Assembly (NCBI RefSeq): GCF_033958435.1
Contig: NC_134150.1
Location: 35,769,501-35,833,500, forward strand
Length of the DNA: 64,000 bases
Direction of reading: 5' to 3'
Source of the DNA: Carettochelys insculpta
Lineage: Eukaryota > Chordata > Testudines > Carettochelyidae
A model generated the notes under the pieces. It saw only the letters and a list, made by a program, of their open reading frames with translations, searched no databases and was not told the DNA's origin. Positions 45,493 to 57,310 of the stretch are shown here, one piece after another (the stretch's first letter is position 1; every line of letters begins with the position of its first letter). The translations under genes and the position numbers were made by a program.

Positions 45493-46514
45493 TATTTGTG
45501 TGAATGTTTGTACCAGAAATGCTTGTGCAGCACTGTTGAAATCTCTTTAATTTTTCCTCTCTTGTTCATATGCATTTTGGTCAACCTGTCAGGGAACCAA
45601 AACAAGACTATGTATATTTGCTGACCAAATATACATCATGATTAATGAATACTGAATAACTGAAGCAAGCCATTCACAAAACAGCTGATTAGCACTTTGA
45701 GCAAACATCATTCTAATCTAAATTAAACCACAAACAGGTTTGTAACAATCAAAGTCTCTTTTGTGCAGAGTTTACTAACTGAGCTTTGTCACATCCTTTC
45801 CCAACATTTATCAGTAGTGCCCAAAATTGTTTGCTAATGAGCAGAGGTCTCCCAGCAACCTTTTTATTAATAAATAGCTTAACGAATCCTAAGATCTTCT
45901 GTCCACAGAGAAACTTCCACAGACTGTAAAAAAGTTACATCCTAAAACTTGCCTGGGACAATTGTTTTTCCTGCATCAAATTTAATAATAAAATATAACA
46001 AAATAAAAATTTAAAATGGCTACATTAAATAAGTTATCTACTTAAGACCTGAACAAAAGCCAGTTAAACTCTGTAGGAAAAACTACCATTGGCTCCAATG
46101 GGCTTTGAGTTAGTCCTAAGAATAGCTCAGCTGCTGAGATGATTGGCATTTTCTAGCAATACCACAGCGACTTCAGTGACAATTCCATCTTTTTGATGGC
46201 CCCCTCTGAAAAAGGTGCTAGGGGAATGCACTCCCAGAGCTGGTGTCTGAATGTGTCTTGCCAGGGCTGTACTTTTGCTGGACACTGCTGTCTTTAGAGG
46301 AGATTGCATGTGGTGTTGATGACAGCAAGGCAAGTAACCATCAAATAATTTTTCTTTGGGCTTCAGAAAAAAAGCAATCCAGATTTTGAAGGAAGATCTA
46401 GTGTGGCTGCTTTCATGCTGATGGTATGGATTCGTCAGTCAGCTCAAAAGAATTTTTAGTATAAAGAGTTGTTTCATTGCATGTTTGCTTCTTTATGCAT
46501 CACCTTTCTGAAGG
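45493..46514. other. no gene recognised
   Basis: AT-rich. 'accattggctccaatgggct' (about 46083) is a short palindrome of the common amniote type. Confidence 0.3.
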
Positions 46515-46805
46515 AGAAGCAGCCTGATCCAGGGAACAAGACACTGGCCCAGGAGTCCGGAGACCTACATATTTTTTCCAGCTGTGTAACTGACGTGTTT
46601 TGTGCTTGTGAGCAAATCACTTCCTCTCTCTGTGCTTCTTCTCCCTTCTTTTCCCCCGCCCACTCCCCACTGCACCCCACTGACTTGTTTAGTTAGACTG
46701 TAAGCGCTCTGGAGGAAGGAGTGTATCTTGTTATACATGCTTACAGTGAATGATGGGGACTTTATCTTGGTTGGGATCTTTAGGTGCTCCAATAAATATA
46801 AAACT
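46515..46805 (+). repeat. MIR/CORE-SINE copy, nearly full length
   Basis: 'aggagtccggagacctacat', 'cagctgtgtaactgacgtgt', 'gtgagcaaatcacttcctct' and 'ctctgtgcttcttctccctt' track the MIR core. The tail 'agactgtaagcgctctggag ... ggtgctccaataaata' completes it. Confidence 0.65.
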
Positions 46806-46964
46806 AAACCAAAACAACAGACCCTGCATCTGACATATAAACACTGCTTCACGGCTACCCCAGCAAGGTGATTTAAAGCAGTTTTAGCCTGTTTGGTCTT
46901 GGCTCAATAACTAGTAAGACATCTTCATGTCACCCTCCTATTTGTGAGTCCATTGATGGCTGAT

Positions 46965-48260
46965 CAGTCAGATTCTGGAGCTGCAGATCTTACCACAGAA
47001 GAGGCAGGTGTTGGTAGCTGTTGAAGGGGCGTGGGGTAGTTTTTGACGCTCTTTTCTTCTCTGCCTCTCCTTGTCTGTGCTGTGGCTGGACTTCTCAAAT
47101 AGTTCCACCCTCTCATGGATTACCATTCTCCTCTGGGGATGGGCTGCCCTAAATGTCAACATCGAAGCTGCCCTTTTGCATGTGTGCCTTCAGCATGTCC
47201 TTATATCACTTCTGCTGGCCCTGATGCTCCTCTTCCCTTCCTCCAACTCAGAAAACAGAATCTATTTTGGGAGGAACTGATCAGATACCCAAATCATGTG
47301 ACAAGTCCAATGAAGTTTGATGAATGATAATGGCTTCAATGCTGGTCATGTTGAACTCTTTCAGGACAGGAATGCTCATGAGCCTATCCTCCCAAGATAT
47401 ATTTAGGATTCTCCTGAGGCAGCATTCATGATATTGTTCAAGTGCCTTCAAATGACACTCATATTGTCCGGGTTTCCCCTGCGTACAGTAGCACTGGAAC
47501 AACCACTGTATGGTATACAAGGATCTTTGGTTTTGGATAGATGTCCTCATCTCAAAGACCCTTTGTCTCAGGTGGGAGAAAGCAGAACTTGCATGGCTCA
47601 GATGATGCTGGATTTCTGCATCAATGTTGACTTTAGAGGAAAGATGACTTTCAAGGTATGGGAAATGCTCCACATTTTCCGGCAGTTCTCTATTGACTTC
47701 AATAGAAGGTACATGAGATTGTCCTGTAGGTGAGGGTTGTGGAGCACCCTGGTCTTTTTGATGTTCAGCGTGAGGCTGAGATTCTCATATGCTTCAGTGA
47801 AGGCACTTAAATATGGTCTGAAGAGCTGTTGGAGAAAAAACAGCAACCATGTTGTCATCTGCGTGACATGATCCACGATCGAAGTTGTGGAGGTCTTGCT
47901 TTTAGCTTTCAGTCTCCTGAGATTGAAAAGCTTCCTGTTCATTCTATGGATAGTCTTTACACCATCTGGAAACCTGCCATCAATAAGATGAAGGGCCATG
48001 GTGATGAAGATGCAGAACAGTGATGGGGCAATGACGCAGTCTTATTTGACTCCTATTTTGACCTCAAAAGAGTCACACTGAGATCTGTTGTTGCTCAAGT
48101 CATGTTGCTGTGAAGGAGCCTCAAGATGCTAATGAATTTTTGGGCAGCTGATCTTTGAGAGGATGGTCCACAGGATGCTACGACTGCCTGAGTCAAACGC
48201 TTTGGTCAGGTCAATGAAACTCATGTATAACACTTGGTTTTGTTCACATTTTTCTTGAGG
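46965..48260 (-). pseudogene. LINE with RT and C-terminal zinc-finger-like motif
   Basis: Along the minus strand: 'FIDLTKAFDSGSRSILWTIL' (about 48220-48160, RT palm), 'GVKxDCVIAPSLFCIFI' (about 48040), 'FNLRRLKAKSKTSTTSI' (47999-47598 frame), 'FPYLESHLSSKVNIDAEIQH', 'LEQYHECCLRRILNISWEDR' (47673-47281 frame), and at the end 'LFCGKICSSRI' (47162-46968 frame), a C-x2-C motif like the terminal finger of such LINEs. In-frame stops, frameshifts and the loss of the YADD aspartates ('DHVTQM') show decay. The 5' endonuclease part is absent. It is a different family from 43.9/53.4 kb; the clade is not assigned. Confidence 0.8.
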
Positions 48261-48495
48261 TTGCCGTAGAACCTAATCTATACAAAGCACACAATCGTTT
48301 ACAAGACTGAACCAAGGCAAGTATGGTGCTGGCAAATCTAGGAAAGAGTCTGACCAGACACAATGTTTAGAAACTGAACTTCAAAATACATATCTTTGCC
48401 AGATATGTTTAAAAGGGTGGCCTTTTCCAGTCATCATGTTGAGTCATTATTGGTTTCACACAGTATTCCCTCCAGCACCCCTGGACAACATAAAA
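48261..48495. other. no feature recognised
   Basis: Spacer between a LINE remnant and element T. Confidence 0.3.
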
Positions 48496-48803
48496 CAGGT
48501 TGAACTTTTCTAGTCTGGCGCCCTCTGACTGGTGCTGAACAAGAGAATTTGCTGGCTTATGTCATCTAGCAGCTTTACTAACAATTCCTCTGCTTAATGG
48601 GCTCTTAGAAAAAGTTTAGGTATAAATGAGATCAAAATAACAGCACAGAACACTGAGAACTAGAACTGGTGTCTGTAAACAAACACTATGGGACAACCAG
48701 AAACTTGGCCACACCCATGATAAGTGGTTGTCTGGTTAACGAAAATCAGCCAGAATATGGATATTTCCAGATGAGAGAATGCCGACTAGAAAGGTTCAAA
48801 CTG
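48496..48803 (-). mobile_element. TIR element T, minus copy
   Basis: The left end caggttgaacttttctagtc and the reverse complement of the right end cagtttgaacctttctagtc agree at 17 of 20 positions, giving clear TIRs. TA follows the right end. This 308-bp copy is the better preserved of the pair and defines the boundaries for the plus copy at 45.2 kb. A Tc1/mariner-like origin is possible from the CAGTT..AAC-type ends. Confidence 0.82.
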
Positions 48804-49140
48804 TATAATGATCACTCTGGATTCTTTTGTTTGGTGATCTCTATAGTCAACCTTTTCTTTCCTGACCCTGGTTCCCCTTTTCTTCCAACAAACAATTCAT
48901 AAAATTTTTTTTACTATTCTATAGTGCCTGCCCATTCATCTCAAAGCACAAATATTAAAAATCTACCTCATGGAGAGGGAATGAGCATACCAGAGATTTA
49001 GACTCATCATTCTACACATGATGATGCAATACTACAGCAAGATAAAAGGGCAAAATTTTAGGAAAAATATATGTTTGTATTTAGTTAATCTACGTTACTG
49101 TGTTTGCACAGGGCATTGCTGTAATAGAGCTTGAGCAATA
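48804..49140. other. no feature recognised
   Basis: AT-rich spacer. Confidence 0.3.
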
Positions 49141-49400
49141 GGGCTATGTCTACATGACAGCCTAAAATTGAAATAAACTACACAATTTGCACTATGCAAA
49201 TTGTATCGCTTATTTTGAGTCAATTTCAAAATAGGCTATTTCGGCATGTGGCGTTGTCTACATGGCACCAAATGTCAAAATAAAGCACTATTTCAAGGCA
49301 TCCCTTACTTCACCTGCAATGAGGTGTCAGGCATGTTGAAATATCACAGTATCCTGAAATAGCTCCCACGGTGTAGAGATAGCTTACGTGTGCATTTTTG
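49141..49400. mobile_element. Harbinger-like MITE
   Basis: It starts gggctatgtctacatgacag and carries 'attgaaataaactacacaat', 'caatttcaaaataggctatttcgg' and 'gaaatagctcccacggtgta', typical of MITEs with 'aaatag/ctattt' interiors. The right boundary is uncertain. Confidence 0.5.
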
Positions 49401-49482
49401 GCTACACAAATGCAGATGTAGTTGCTTGAAAAACTGGCCTTAAGTGACTTACCCCTAATGTGAGGTCTGGCCACTCCTAAGC

Positions 49483-49763
49483 AATGTCTACACTTATGGG
49501 AAGATCAACTTTCTGGTGGTTGATCTAGCACTCCTAATGATGCAATGCTAAATTGAACTGCCATGGCACTGCCATCGACCGCAGTACTCCTGGTAGTTGT
49601 GAGGAGTAAGGGAAGTTGATGGGAAAGTTTCTCCCACTGACCTCCTGTTGTGTGGACATCAGCAAAAATCAATTATAGATACATTGACTCCAGCTACACA
49701 ATCTTCGTGGTTTGATTTGCACATCTAAAATCAATGTTACCTCATAGGGTACATCTGGCCTAA
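49483..49763. mobile_element. Harbinger-like MITE
   Basis: 'aagcaatgtctacacttatg' at the left and, reversed, 'taggccagatgtaccctatg' at the right; the interior 'gaagatcaactttctggtgg', 'ttgatctagcactcctaatg' and 'gccatcgaccgcagtactcc' resembles the 29449 element. About 280 bp with no gene. Confidence 0.55.
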
Positions 49764-50610
49764 GAGTTTTAGGTTCCCAGTCATGAGGAACTCCTGTTTT
49801 GCTTAATACAGATTGCGCATATGCAGGAGCTCTATCATAGCTCTCTGAATTCTCCAGTGTTCTTTTGGCCCCTGGGGCAATGCTTTTCTACCTTTACAGG
49901 GGCAGGGATGAGCAGCAGAGTTTCTAAGGATAGGTGGAAATTGCAAGAAGCTTCCTGATGGGTAAAATAATAAAATAAAAGAAAAGAAAAGAAAATAGAA
50001 GATCTCACTTCAAAGCTTCTGATAGTTAAGTTTCAGGGTGGCATAAATCATGCCTTTTGATTAATCTAATCAACCGTAGTTATAGCATCTTGTCCAATTA
50101 CTCAGATAACACAAAGGGCTGCATTAAAAGTTTTAGTTTTAACGTGTCACTGATCCAAAAAGTCAGCTGGCTCCAGCTCATCAGCTGAACATAAACTCCA
50201 CACTTGCTGCAACTGCAACCAATAAATGAAACGAATTTCCATTTTGAGTGTGATCAGTAGCTCTAAAGATCTATTCTTTTCTACACCAGCAAATTTCTTA
50301 ATCTGCTTGATGATGGATACGGGCTTAGGAAACTGAATCATTCAGTAGCGTGGAAAATAAGGTGCTCTTTAAGGGCTAGATAAAGGTATATTAATTTATG
50401 TTTGGAACATGCCAGGGACATCAGGTAATAAACTAGCTAGCGTGTATGTGCGAGGAAGAGGGGGCACTGCTGTCTTCTGTTACACTGAATCATAGCTGTT
50501 GAGCTATGAGTATTGGCTTTATATGGCTAAGCATTAATGGTGAGTCTGGCTTACATGATAGGTCCTATCTTTTTGGAACTGGAGGGTCTAAGTTGTGCCT
50601 GGGAAGATCT
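49764..50610. other. no gene recognised
   Basis: It includes an A/G-rich aaaataaaagaaaagaaaag tract at about 49973. Otherwise featureless. Confidence 0.3.
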
Positions 50611-50707
50611 AAAGGTATGTCTACACTGCAATGTAAGCCTAGGGTTAAGTAGAACTTGCGTCGGCAGGCCTTGGACTGGTAAACCCAGGGCTTGAGCATC
50701 TATACTA
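50611..50707. mobile_element. 5' fragment of the 20.5-kb-type element, cut by E2
   Basis: 'ggtatgtctacactgcaatg' and 'taagcctagggttaagtaga' correspond to the first about 90 bp of 20514-21043. The match stops exactly at the CTA that precedes the end of E2. Confidence 0.6.
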
Positions 50708-51184
50708 GGGCTCTGTCTAGACTGCAGGGTTGTGTTGAAAAAACAGCCATTTTGTCGACAAAACCCAGGGAATGGCCAGATTGCAAATACATTCTGTTGA
50801 CAGGAAGTTGACAGAATAGAATGGTTCTCTCAACAGTTGTACCGCGCTTACCATGAGGAAGAATGTCACTGTCAAGAGAGATTTGTCGACAAAAGACGTG
50901 TGGATGTTCTGGGGGGCCTTGTGTCAACAGAAGGGGCCTCTGGGATGCCACACAGGTGCCCTGGTCGTCACTCTGCCCACAGCAATCAGCGCTGTATTGT
51001 TCCTGCCTCTAGGCCTTCTTATAGCCACAGGAAGCCTGGGGAACCCCATGGCAGGATGCTGAGAGTGTGGGAACAGCTGTGTGGCATGCAGCTGTCTCCT
51101 ACAACCTCACAGCTGCACTCAGAGCCCACATGGCCGAATAACAGGCAACCTGTGACCCCCACCAGACCCTCGAGAGAACAGCCC

Positions 51185-51960
51185 AGGGGTCCCATCGATG
51201 GGTCTGAGACGGTTCAGTAACCCCAGGGCAGTGAATCTGGCCATGACCTTGTTAAGGTCTCCCAGACGGATGACACTCTGCAAGAGGATCAAGCTGATGG
51301 CCCTCTCAACCTGCAGAGGGAGGCAAATGAACACACATAACAGGGACTGAGGGAGGGAGCACCTGGGCCCTTGGGAGGGCCCCATCTGCTCCCTGTCCCC
51401 AAGCTCTCTGGGAGCGCCCCCCCCATGTGAGGCTGCCCCCTCAGCAGCAGGGCTGTGTGAGGGTGGGATGGCATAATCTCCTGGGGAAGGGGCTTCCCCC
51501 TCACTCCCCCTCTACCCCTCACACCCCCGAACCCTGCTTCCCAAGGGTCCCACTTTGGCGGGATGCTGTTCTCCCCCCACCGACCCTGTGCAGGTGCTGC
51601 AGCCCAAGAAAGCATTACCTCCATGAGGAGTGCCCTGACAGTGGACTTCCCCAGGCCAAACTTGTAGCCCACTGACCAGTAGCTGTCGGGGGTGGTGAGC
51701 TTTCAGAGGGCAATTGCACCCTGCTTCTCCATGGGGATGGCAGGCCGCATCTGGGTGTCGTATCTCTAGAGGGTGGGGGTGAGCCAGGCACATAGCTCCA
51801 AGAAGGTGGCCTTCTGCATGCAGAAATTTTGGAGCCACTGCTGGTTGTCCCACTGCTCCATGACCTGCCGGTCCCAGCAGCATGAACGGGTGTGGTGCCT
51901 CCAGAGCCATCTGTCTACTGTGGAGTGCAGTTTTAAATGTGTTGCTCCTGAAGCCAAGGC
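51185..51960 (-). pseudogene. partial HARBI1-like transposase of E2
   Basis: Exon 1 on the minus strand (51957 down to 51619) gives 'LWRHHTRSCCWDRQVMEQWD', 'NQQWLQNFCMQKATFLELCA' and, after frameshifts, 'YKFGLGKSTVRALLME'. Exon 2 (from 51310 down) gives 'VERAISLILLQSVIRLGDLN', 'KVMARFTALGLLNRLRPIDG', ending after the first catalytic Asp (PIDGT). The second Asp and the Glu are deleted. It is the best-preserved N-terminal half of the family in this window. Confidence 0.85.
51311..51618 (-). other. intron of E2 transposase gene (308 bp)
   Basis: Minus-strand donor GAG/GTAATG and acceptor CCCTCTGCAG/GTTGAG. Same phase-0 Glu/Val boundary as E1 (300 bp), with shared intronic words near both ends. 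Confidence 0.75.
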
Positions 51961-51990
51961 GACAGTCCCAAAGATGATCTTGGGGTCCAG

Positions 51991-53359
51991 TGGATCTTCT
52001 TTGCCATTAGACTAACGTTTCCATAGTAACCCTAAAGATTACGTGCCCTTTCATCTGCTTGCTACTAAAAATCTGGGACCTATATAAGCTCAACTTCAAA
52101 AGCCTAAGTTGTTATGCTTGGTCCTGATCCTGAATTTAGGGTTACTGCAGCATCATGACCTGAAAGGGGTCACACTAAGCCTTTGGCAAGATGATCCTTT
52201 ACATGGTGATTTTAACTGTTGTTTTACAGGCTCCTTGTCCAGAAAGAGAAAATAGTATTTCAGCAGTTTTTGAGTGCGTTGTAACTATGTTATAAGCCAT
52301 CTCCTCCACTGCCAGCATCACTGCTGGGGCAAGTATTAATTACTTGAAGATGATTTTAAAAGTAGTCACCTGCTGAGAGAAAGCAAGCTAATGCAACAAT
52401 AGAGACATGGATTTATTATGAAAAGAATAATCCGGGAACACAGGAGCTGACAAAGTTCTGTGCTGTGCTCCAGTGAGTCTGGTAACACAGGATGTGACTT
52501 TTACAATAAGTCACTTCAAAAGTAAAATAGGGATTGGAAGGTGCGGACACATCAGAGTGAATGAGTCATTATAAGGTAGCCAGTTTTAATGGATTAGTTT
52601 TTTGTTCCCATTGTCTCCCGTAGAGCAGCTCATAGCCACAGTGTATCATGCTGCAGAGAGGACGATGGAATCATCTGTGCCCCTGAATGCTGTCAAAGCT
52701 TCCTCCACAATCCAGCAGTTAGCCTTACACATCATTAAGAAACAAGTTCCCTACGGGGATCACCAGTGGTTCTCATCAACATGGACAGCAGCCCCCTTGT
52801 TTTGCATCACTGAGATCCTGAATATTCCCCACGTAGCATCTATCTGCAACACCACATCTTTTTAATGCAGCTCTGGGACTTCCCAGACCACAATAATACA
52901 TGCAAAGGGGGTGGGGGTGTCAAACCAAGGAGACTCCTAATAATCAGAGAGGCTTGGTGAAAGTACCATCCATTACTTTTAGTACTGCTTCATCGAGAAT
53001 TCATCATAAATTGCAGCGGGCGGGTGCTCCAAGAGACTCGTACAGATCTGAGTTTTAATTTGAAAGCAATTGCTGTGATATAAAAACACAAATGTCAAGG
53101 CATTGTTCCTTCCCCTAAAGGTCAGCTCAGGCAGTCTGGAAGCATGACTGAAAACGACACATCTGATTGTGCTGTTGCAGACAGCTAGCCTTTACGTAGC
53201 AGCACACATCAATTACAATTCTGAAACAGCCCGGGCAGCCTGGGAAAGGAAGTGGGAAAGAGCTATTAGCCACCACAAAGCATGTGAATGTACTAAATAC
53301 ATCCTGGAGCAGCTTAAAAAATTAAAGGTGTGTACAGTGGAGTTCACAGATAATATCTG
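51991..53359. other. gene-free stretch with candidate conserved segment
   Basis: No gene is recognised. The part 52960-53160 (gctgtgatataaaaacacaa and neighbours) is repeat-free and could be conserved non-coding DNA. An 87-codon frame (52602-52865) has no domain. Confidence 0.25.
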
Positions 53360-53830
53360 CTAAGATGAAACAGCAGATGTTCAACATAGAAGTGAAGAGT
53401 GTGCTCCTGTACGGATGTGAGACCTGGCGTACTAAAAAGTGTTCAAATCACAAGCTAAGACCTTCATAAACAGATGCCTGAGGTATGTCCTTCACATCAA
53501 ATGGCAAGACTTGGTCACAAATGAGGAGCTTTGGAACAGAGCAGGAAAAGAACTACGATGTTCAAATCAAGCGAAGAAAGTAGGGATGGCTAGGCCACAG
53601 TCTCAGAAAACCATCATCCAGCATAGTCCATCAAGCTCTCAAATAGACCCCACAAGGAAAACACAAAGGAGGAAGAACTCGAACAAGGTTGAGAAGATCT
53701 ACTGAGATTGAAGGACAACAACTGGGGTACTCCTGGAGCCAGTTAGAAGTTTTGTCCCAAGACACAGTGAAGTGGAGGAGACTTGTGAATGACCTATGCT
53801 CTACGCAGAATACCAGGGTTAAGTGGTAGG
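53360..53830 (+). pseudogene. LINE RT/C-terminal remnant
   Basis: + frames read 'MKQQMFNIEVKSVLLYGCET', 'WRTKK', 'FINRCLRYVLHIKWQDLVTN' and 'EELWNRAG', the end of the RT and start of the C-terminal tail of the same LINE group as 43862-44262. Further on 'KVEKIY*D*RTTTGVLLEPVR'-like decayed tail and 'VKWRRLVNDLCSTQN' close it. Several frameshifts. Confidence 0.7.
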
Positions 53831-54384
53831 AGAGTGGGAGAGCCTCTCTTGGTAGAATGAGAATGTTGGATATTTAGCTGCCTTGCCAAGGCACATCTGA
53901 AATTATGGCACTTGCCTTTAGAACTCACCAGCACCATAGAAAGGAGTTTGGTTTATGAATGAGACTCAAGTAGGGCTTAAATGAAGAAAATGTGTTTCCA
54001 TTTCTTTAAAAATATGACCTAAATGCCCTGCCATAGAATACGTGCATTGAAATACTCACCTGAGGTTGCCATAGTTTTATATATAACAAGCTCAATTCTG
54101 CTCTTATTTAACATTGGACTTCTACCACATAAGCTTGAGTGAACCTTCTTCTCACTCCCAGCGCTGGGAGAGTAGACTCTAGTGCCGTCAATGGAAGTGA
54201 CTCACACCAGCTGAGGCTCTGACCCTGCAGTGCCTGGAGTTACCCTTGCCCATCTCTGCCTGCTTCCATCTGACTGTGCTGTTGGTGAAGAGACAGAAAA
54301 GAAGCAGCTATTGTACTTTCCAGCACTCTTCTGCCAGAAACACCATTGTGAGTGTACGCTACATCTTTCAATGGCTATAGCAGG
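53831..54384. other. no gene recognised
   Basis: Single-copy-like DNA up to the GC-rich repeat. Confidence 0.3.
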
Positions 54385-54700
54385 TGTCACTGCTGTACAG
54401 GCCTGCCAGTGGAGAGCAGGAAAGCCAAGGAGCAATTGCCTCATTCCCCAGTGATTCAAATAGACCCCAGGGCTACAGGGTACTGAATCAGTGGTGATGG
54501 CCAGAACTGGTGGGCCCTTTAAATCACCACCAGAGCCACAGGAAAGACTGCAGGTGGAGCTAAAGGGCTGGCAGGGGAGGCTAGTTCCCAGCTTGCCCCT
54601 TCCACCCAAGGGCCTCCCCTGCCTCTCCCAACACCTTGTCCAGGGGCCTGGCCAGTCTGTGAGCCCTCCTGCTTCTGTGCACACATCCCTAGCATTCCTG
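54385..54700. repeat. GC-rich dispersed repeat, copy 3 of 3
   Basis: Blocks shared with 24831-25180: 'gagcaattgcctcattcccc', 'gggccctttaaatcaccacc', 'cttgtccaggggcctggcca'. The frames across it (up to 184 codons on -) are compositional. Confidence 0.55.
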
Positions 54701-55979
54701 TCCACTTTGGACATTATGTTAGAATCTGTGTCCGCCCCACCCCACAGCTCAATCACTACAGGTGTTCACCACTTACCAGTACAATATAGGGCCTCAGCCA
54801 CACCATTGAACCCCATGAGCCCAGTTCTGATTTAAATTAGCAGTAACTCTGCTGAGCTCATTGGAGACACACTCGGGATCAGAAAATAGGCCCCATGTGT
54901 GTCTTATATGGCCTTGATTCTCCTCACACCAGCTTTACAAGTGACAGATTCAGAGCTCATTCCGACTCCCATATAAATCAGTGGAAAGAGTCTCATTGCT
55001 CTCCACAGGAGCTGGATCAGCTTCTGACACTGTTAGGAAGCAGACCCTACATATGGGATGCAAAACTTCGATAGATTAGAAGCCAGATCCTCTACTATTG
55101 TAAACGGGCATGGCTCCAATGGGTGAAACTGCAATGAAGACAATAATGTGCCACCCCCGCATGCCAGTGGAGAATACCTTTCCAATGCTGGAGAACAAAA
55201 TCATGCCTCTAGAAAACAACAGAAAATATGCCTAGTGAAACATGCAAATGAAGGACCAGCTGCGGATTTCCCTCACGCCATTGCAAAACTGGAGTTCTGG
55301 CTGACATCTCTGGAGTTACTTTGGATTTAGAACAGTGTGACAGAACTTAGAATTTGGCCTGGTGTGTCTCATTTTCTAAGGACAGATCTGTTATTTATTC
55401 AATCTGTCTACAAGTTCTGTTGCCTTTTTCCACAAAGGAAATATTTCATAGCATGTGATTTCACCCACTCAGACTCACTCTCACTCTCTCTCTCTCACAT
55501 ACATGAAATGCAGTAAAGATGCCCAAAAAACTACACAAATGAGATAATTAATATTGTCAGTGTGGAAATGTCATAAAATGTACAGAATTATTATTATGTA
55601 CTCATTTCTTCCTCTTAAGAGGATTGTGCTAATTAAACAAGAGATCAAACTTATTCTACAGCTGATAAAATCCACCTACAAATTAAAATGAGTGTTAATG
55701 CTAATCCATCATACCCTGAAAAAACTATGGCAGTGCATTTGAAATGTTTTTAGCATAATTTGTCCTTCAAACTCTACCTGAATGCATACAAGAATTTGGC
55801 TGAATAGACTATTGCTCTTACAGTAGTAGAAATTTGGAATATTATAGAATTTCTAAATGCTGCTTACATGTTGCATGACTCAGAGGCTGGTATAACTCCA
55901 CTGAAGTTATTCCCTCAAGGATGAAGTTGGCTTAATAACCAGAGGGTGAAGAACTATCACCATCTAGAGAAGTAGCGTG
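54701..55979. other. gene-free stretch
   Basis: It contains a (CT)n microsatellite at about 55478-55496 and degenerate palindromic-repeat words (about 54905-55020). The segment 55540-55720 is AT-rich and repeat-free with 'gagataattaatattgtcag' and 'gctaattaaacaagagatca' words, a weak candidate for conserved non-coding DNA. Confidence 0.3.
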
Positions 55980-56190
55980 ACTTGAGGAACTGCAAATCCA
56001 AGCACCTGGTTTCCATTCTCAGCTCTGATACTTGGTGTGAGCTTTGACAAGTGACTTCACCTATTTATGTGTCTCATTTCCTGGCCTCCTTTTGTCTGTT
56101 TTGTCTAACTAAATTGTAAGCTGTTTAGGGCAAGGGCTGTGCCTTGTCTTGGTTGCACATTGGGGCCTTGTCTGGAGTAGGGATTTAGCT
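55980..56190 (+). repeat. MIR/CORE-SINE copy
   Basis: 'ggtttccattctcagctctg', 'gtgagctttgacaagtgact' and 'tcacctatttatgtgtctca' match the MIR order. The tail 'aaattgtaagctgtttaggg' follows. Confidence 0.6.
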
Positions 56191-57310
56191 ATTTCTATAA
56201 CAACAACAGTAACAACTCAACATGTACACCTTTCAACCTGGAGGATCCCTTATTGTTTAAAATAATTGTTTAAACATCTTATTAATGTTTGCAATTGTAG
56301 CCTAGTAACTGGTACTTTTGTGTTGTTTCTCGCTTTGGAGGAAATCATATTTGATGAGGTTATAAATGAGAGGAACTTAAGCTGCTAATTCTAGATATGG
56401 AATTATGACGATTTCTTACAGAGAACAAAGGAAACAGGATAAGTGTTTCAAGAACTGTCAGTAATTCCCAATCCACTATTCCTCATGAGTTCCTTTCTGC
56501 TGCTGGTTGACCATGGCTGCATAGATTAGTTGTTTAATGCTACTGGTACCCATGTTCATATACCAGGTTGATGCTCACTTCCCGGTCAGGATGTCATGCT
56601 GCCCCCTCAACCCCTGGCTTTTTTTTCCTGCACCCAAACCTTCATTCTGTAATATTATTATTAACTCCCATCCTTCTCTTCACCTTCAGAAAACTCCTGC
56701 AGCTACAAAAAGTGGCCAGCAATATTCTGGTAGCTAATATGCCAGCTCATGCCAGGAGACCAAGCACCTCTCATGACATTCTGGACTTCTTATTTGCCTG
56801 AAGTTATTCACCACAGAAACAGTTATAAAGTCTAGATGTCACTCTATCATATAGCTACCAGAAACCATTCTGATAGCCAGCTTAAATGACCCTCTACCTG
56901 CAGCAGTATGTGTACACTATGCAGCTCAGTGGGTTCCCAGAACCAATGCACGCCAAGGACAAACACTAGCCACTAGATGTCATTATTTCTCACAGAAACA
57001 ACTTCAAACTGAGTTCTTTGTCTTCAAATCTGTTGCTTTTTAAAGACACACTACCTAGGTTCCTGTATCGTGCACCTCCTGCCAGTAGCTGAATACTTGC
57101 TTTGCTTAGAAGTGGCACTTCTCAGGTATCTGACACTTTTCCAGATTGGATCAGAATGAATTCCTCATAATTCTAGGATTCAGAATAAATTTATCATCTG
57201 CCTTTGTTGCAGGGCAGGTGGACCCCGTCATGTGTAGGGGAGGGGAGAAGGATGTTATAGGCCTATGTCTGAGTCCAAATGACCACACTAAGCTTCAGAG
57301 CACTATAGCT
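56191..57310. other. spacer with a possible L2 scrap
   Basis: At about 56695-56805 the + frame 'LLQLQKVASNILVANMPAHA' resembles the 'LQ.VQNAAARLL' stretch of L2 C-termini. It is too short to be sure. No other gene is seen. Confidence 0.3.

Larger units (their letters stand above)
50708..51990. mobile_element. E2: internally deleted, one-ended PIF/Harbinger element
   Basis: The left end gggctctgtctagactgcag follows CTA (50705-50707). The next about 400 bp match the left end of E1 block for block (for example 'ccatgaggaagaatgtcact' against 'ccatgaggaaggatgccact'). At about 51185 the sequence jumps into the transposase gene just after its first catalytic site, removing the Myb-like gene and the transposase C-terminus. 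The match stops at about 51990 without the second TIR. It is non-autonomous and a sister copy to E1. Confidence 0.8.

Noticed and set aside
54202..54835. Overlapping long frames on both strands
   Set aside because: They lie in the same GC-rich repeat family as the 9.4 and 24.8 kb copies. Compositional.
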